From: a bacterium UBA2219
GTDB lineage: Bacteria > Desulfobacterota > Deferrimicrobia > Deferrimicrobiales > Deferrimicrobiaceae
DNA length: 8,234 nucleotides
Reading direction: 5' to 3'
Assembly (NCBI GenBank): GCA_002327765.1
Contig: DCUH01000122.1
Location: forward strand, 9,563 to 17,796
The notes under the pieces are model-generated. The model made no database searches. It had not been told where the DNA came from and worked only from the letters and a program-made list of their open reading frames with translations. A program made the position numbers and the translations under genes. The first letter of the stretch is position 1. Each line of letters opens with the position of its first letter. Below are positions 5,792 to 8,234 of this stretch, in pieces.

Positions 5792-6309
5792 CACAGGATC
5801 AGGCGGATTGTCTGGGCCATCCGCAGCACCATGCGCCGGACGCTCTCCTCGAAGGCCGCGCGTCGGTTCGAGGCCGTGTACTGCGCGTCCGAACCTGCAT
5901 AGTAGGAAACGGTCTCGGCCAGCGCGTCTTCCTTCCAGAGGACGGTCCCCTGCCGCGTGTCGACCACCCGGACCGCCAGCAAAAGGGTGAAGCGGTTCTC
6001 GAGCTGGAACCGGGAGGAGGTGTGGGAAAAGACGTCGTCCCGGGATTCCCGGATCTTCCCGGTCACCTGGAAATCGGCGCCGACCCGCCCGAACGTCCCC
6101 TCGAACCCGCGCCGGCGCAGTTCCTCCCGCAGCCTCGCCGCGACGTGGGAGCCGGCGTCGGGCTCCGGGGAATCGTTCACGAATGGCGACAGTTCGATGA
6201 CGACCGAGGGGTCGGTAAACCGGCCCTTCCCTTCCGGCTGCAGCCGGTACCCGCAGGCCGCGGCGCCGAAAAGCAGCAGCAGCAGGAGGGGCTGGAGCGA
6301 GCGGCGCAT
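5791..6309 (-). CDS. lptE: LPS-assembly lipoprotein LptE
   Basis: Outer-membrane lipoprotein that plugs and helps assemble the LptD barrel, which places LPS on the cell surface. The 172 residues begin with a lipoprotein signal peptide (RR, a run of Leu at 8-13, then GAAAC with lipidated C19), and the mature protein opens CGYRLQPEGKG, a typical LptE start. Later parts fit the LptE/RlpB fold: VVIELSPFVNDS (36-47), AARLREELRRRGF (57-69), VTGKIRE and FTLLLAVRVVDTRQGTVLWKED. The ATG at 6309 directly follows the leuS TGA with no gap, and its own TGA overlaps the holA ATG. Position between leuS and holA agrees with the conserved order in Gram-negatives, which supports the call as sequence conservation in LptE is low. 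Confidence 0.9.
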   Translation of the reverse strand: MRRSLQPLLLLLLFGAAACGYRLQPEGKGRFTDPSVVIELSPFVNDSPEPDAGSHVAARLREELRRRGFEGTFGRVGADFQVTGKIRESRDDVFSHTSSRFQLENRFTLLLAVRVVDTRQGTVLWKEDALAETVSYYAGSDAQYTASNRRAAFEESVRRMVLRMAQTIRLIL

Positions 6310-8234
6310 TCAGTTCGCCACGATGCTGAAGAGCTTCGCCGGAACGTAGATCGTCTTCCGGACCGTTTTCCCGGCGAGATGTTCCCGCACGCGCGGCTCG
6401 GACAGCGCGAGGGCGCCGACCTCCTCTTCCGTCGCGCCTACCCCGACCGTGATCTTCCCGCGGACCTTGCCGTTGACCTGGACGGCCACTTCCGCCTGCT
6501 CCTCGCGGGCGATGGCGGCGTCCGCCTCGGGCCACGGGCGCAGGCACAGCAGCCCCTTTCCGCCGATCCGGGCCCACAGCTCCTCCGCCGCGTGCGGCGC
6601 GAAGGGATAGAGCATGTGGAGCAGGATCTCCACGGCCTCCCGGAGCGCCCCGGCGGTCGCGGGTGCCTTCCATGCGGCGTCCTCCACCAAATAGAGGGCG
6701 TTCACCATTTCCATGACGGCGGCGATGGCCGTGTTGAAGTGGAACCGCTCCTCGATGTCCCCGGTCACCTTGAAGAGCGTCCGGTGCGTCGCCTGCCGGA
6801 TCCGACGGACCTCCGCGGAATCGTCCCACGCGAGGGAGGCCGCCGCGATCTCCGCGGCCCTTTGGGCCACGAGCCGGTAGATCCGCCCCAGGAACCGGAA
6901 CGCCCCCTCCACCCCCTGCTCGCTCCAGTCGAGATCACGCTCCGGCGGCGCGGCGAACAGCACGAACACGCGCGCGGTGTCCGCCCCGTACTTCGCGATC
7001 AGCTCGGACGGCTCGACGACGTTGCGCTTCGACTTCGACATCTTCATCGAGCGGCCGACGCTGACCTTCTCCCCGCACTGGCGGCAGCGGCCGTTCTCGT
7101 CCACCTCTTCCGGGTAGCGCCAGCCGTGCTTCGGGCACTCGGTGGTCTGCATGCAGACCATCCCCTGGGACAACAGCCTCAGGAACGGCTCGTTCCCGGG
7201 GGCCAGCCCCTTGTCCCTAAGGTACCTGTGGAAGAACCGGGCGTAGATCAGGTGCATGCAGGCGTGCTCCACGCCGCCCACGTACTGGTCGACGGGGGCG
7301 AAGCGGCGCATCTTCTCCGGGTCGAGCGGCGCCCGGTCGTTCTTCGGGTCGATGTACCGGAGGAAGTACCAGCTCGACTCGACGAACGTGTCGAAGGTGT
7401 CCGTCTCGCGCCGCGCGGGCTTTCCGCACCGCGGGCACGGCACGCGCAGCCACGACTCCACCGCTGCGAGCGGGTTCCCCCGCTCCCGCGAATAGGGGAT
7501 GTCCTCCGGCAGGACGACGGGAAGCTCTTCCTCCGGAACGGGGACGATGCCGCACGATTCGCAATGGATCACCGGGATCGGGCAGCCCCAGTACCGCTGG
7601 CGGCTGACGCCCCAGTCGCGGAGCCGGTACTGGACCGTCGCCCGCCCCAGCCCCTTCCCCTCGAGGTGCCGCGTGATCGCCTTCTTCCCTTCCTCGTTGC
7701 CGAGCCCGTCGAATTCGCCCGAGCGGACAAGGGTCCCCGGCCCCTCGTGGGCGGCGGGCATCGCGGCGCCGTCGAGCGGTTCCCCTGCCGGCTGCACGAC
7801 GACGACGATCGGGAGCCCGTACTTCTTCGCGAACTCGAAGTCGCGCTGGTCGTGCGCGGGGACCGCCATGACCGCCCCGGTGCCGTATTCGTACAGTACG
7901 AAGTTCGCGGCGTACACGGGGATGCGTCCCCCGGTCGCGGGGTTGACGCAGTACCCGCCCGTGAAGACGCCTTCCTTCGCCATCTCCTCGCCGGTGCGCT
8001 CCTCCCGGTTCTGCCGCGCGACCCGCTCGACGAACTCGCGGACCTCCTTCTCGCGCCCGGACTTCCTGGCGAACTCCATCGTCATCGGGTGCTCCGGCGC
8101 CATGCTCATGAACGTCGCGCCGTACAGCGTATCGGGGCGCGTCGTGAAGACCGTGATCCCGCCCTCGCCGTCCGCCACGGGGAACGTGAGCTCCGCGCCC
8201 TCGCTCCGCCCGATCCAGTTGCGCTGCATCTCGA
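6310..8234 (-). CDS. leuS: Leucyl-tRNA synthetase, 5' end beyond window edge
   Basis: Class I synthetase charging tRNA-Leu in the cytoplasm. About 640 C-terminal residues are present; the full protein is normally 800-880, so the N-terminal Rossmann half with the HIGH motif lies right of 8234. The reading frame is open to the edge, and the ATG at 8229 is an internal Met in the conserved MQRNWIGRSEG. Numbering from that Met: CP1 editing site TTRPDT (29-34) and GTGAVMAVPAHDQRD (116-130, with the editing Asp at 130); WGVSRQRYWGCPIP (206-219); Cys pairs C223/C226 and C265/C268; VESSWYFLRYIDP (283-295); C365/C382/C385 with H368 just before KMSKS (396-400); then the anticodon-binding helices and the C-terminal VNGKVRGKI. 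Editing and catalytic motifs visible here are intact. It heads lptE-holA; its promoter is outside the window. Confidence 0.98.
   Translation of the reverse strand, partial: EMQRNWIGRSEGAELTFPVADGEGGITVFTTRPDTLYGATFMSMAPEHPMTMEFARKSGREKEVREFVERVARQNREERTGEEMAKEGVFTGGYCVNPATGGRIPVYAANFVLYEYGTGAVMAVPAHDQRDFEFAKKYGLPIVVVVQPAGEPLDGAAMPAAHEGPGTLVRSGEFDGLGNEEGKKAITRHLEGKGLGRATVQYRLRDWGVSRQRYWGCPIPVIHCESCGIVPVPEEELPVVLPEDIPYSRERGNPLAAVESWLRVPCPRCGKPARRETDTFDTFVESSWYFLRYIDPKNDRAPLDPEKMRRFAPVDQYVGGVEHACMHLIYARFFHRYLRDKGLAPGNEPFLRLLSQGMVCMQTTECPKHGWRYPEEVDENGRCRQCGEKVSVGRSMKMSKSKRNVVEPSELIAKYGADTARVFVLFAAPPERDLDWSEQGVEGAFRFLGRIYRLVAQRAAEIAAASLAWDDSAEVRRIRQATHRTLFKVTGDIEERFHFNTAIAAVMEMVNALYLVEDAAWKAPATAGALREAVEILLHMLYPFAPHAAEELWARIGGKGLLCLRPWPEADAAIAREEQAEVAVQVNGKVRGKITVGVGATEEEVGALALSEPRVREHLAGKTVRKTIYVPAKLFSIVAN

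Noticed and set aside
5792..6829. Long in-frame extension of holA upstream through lptE and leuS (650 codons in total)
   Set aside because: The extra residues are Gly/Arg/Pro-rich and out of frame with lptE and leuS, both of which are recognisable; holA begins at the ATG at 5791.
6935..7564. Short frames on both strands within leuS
   Set aside because: All overlap well-conserved LeuS coding sequence and show no independent features.

Overview
The window reads as ordinary chromosome from a high-GC, diderm (Gram-negative) bacterium. LptE, the outer-membrane LPS-assembly lipoprotein, implies an LPS-bearing outer membrane. The gene order leuS-lptE-holA next to rpsT, and a DUF4388 (PATAN-type) protein, resemble what I know of Geobacter-like deltaproteobacteria (Desulfuromonadota/Desulfobacterota). 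That placement is inference from gene order and protein style, not from a search. I see no insertion sequence, phage gene, CRISPR array, tRNA or rRNA.

Layout. (1) 1-3514, minus strand: a three-gene unit transcribed right to left. It starts with a 633-residue multi-spanning membrane protein with a TPR-like segment and a zinc ribbon, followed by a DUF4388 protein with a C-terminal membrane anchor, then phoH, which is cut by the left edge. The genes are tightly packed (6-base gap, then a TGATG stop/start overlap). (2) 3515-3554: a 40-base divergent gap holding two overlapping palindromes. (3) 3555-4337, plus strand: mazG, a full-length two-domain nucleotide pyrophosphohydrolase. (4) 4338-4600: the only sizeable non-coding stretch, with three DnaA-box-like sequences, a weak terminator candidate, a perfect small hairpin, a good sigma70-type promoter and the rpsT ribosome binding site. 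(5) 4601-4864, plus strand: rpsT (ribosomal protein S20), best read from a TTG start. (6) 4877-8234, minus strand: leuS (5' end beyond the right edge), lptE and holA, joined by abutting or overlapping stop/start codons and ending only 12 bases from rpsT, tail to tail.

How the genes fit together. The right half is housekeeping: leucyl-tRNA charging, LPS export, clamp loading for replication and a ribosomal protein. mazG is nucleotide-pool housekeeping or stress control. The left unit is the least understood: a membrane protein with an unrecognised architecture and a membrane-anchored DUF4388 protein are apparently translated with PhoH, an ATPase linked to RNA metabolism. I do not see convincing evidence of a new defence or mobile system. 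The TPR/zinc-ribbon, DUF4388 and PhoH unit is the best candidate for unexplored biology. Many long open frames opposite the real genes (including one of 887 codons) are by-products of high GC.
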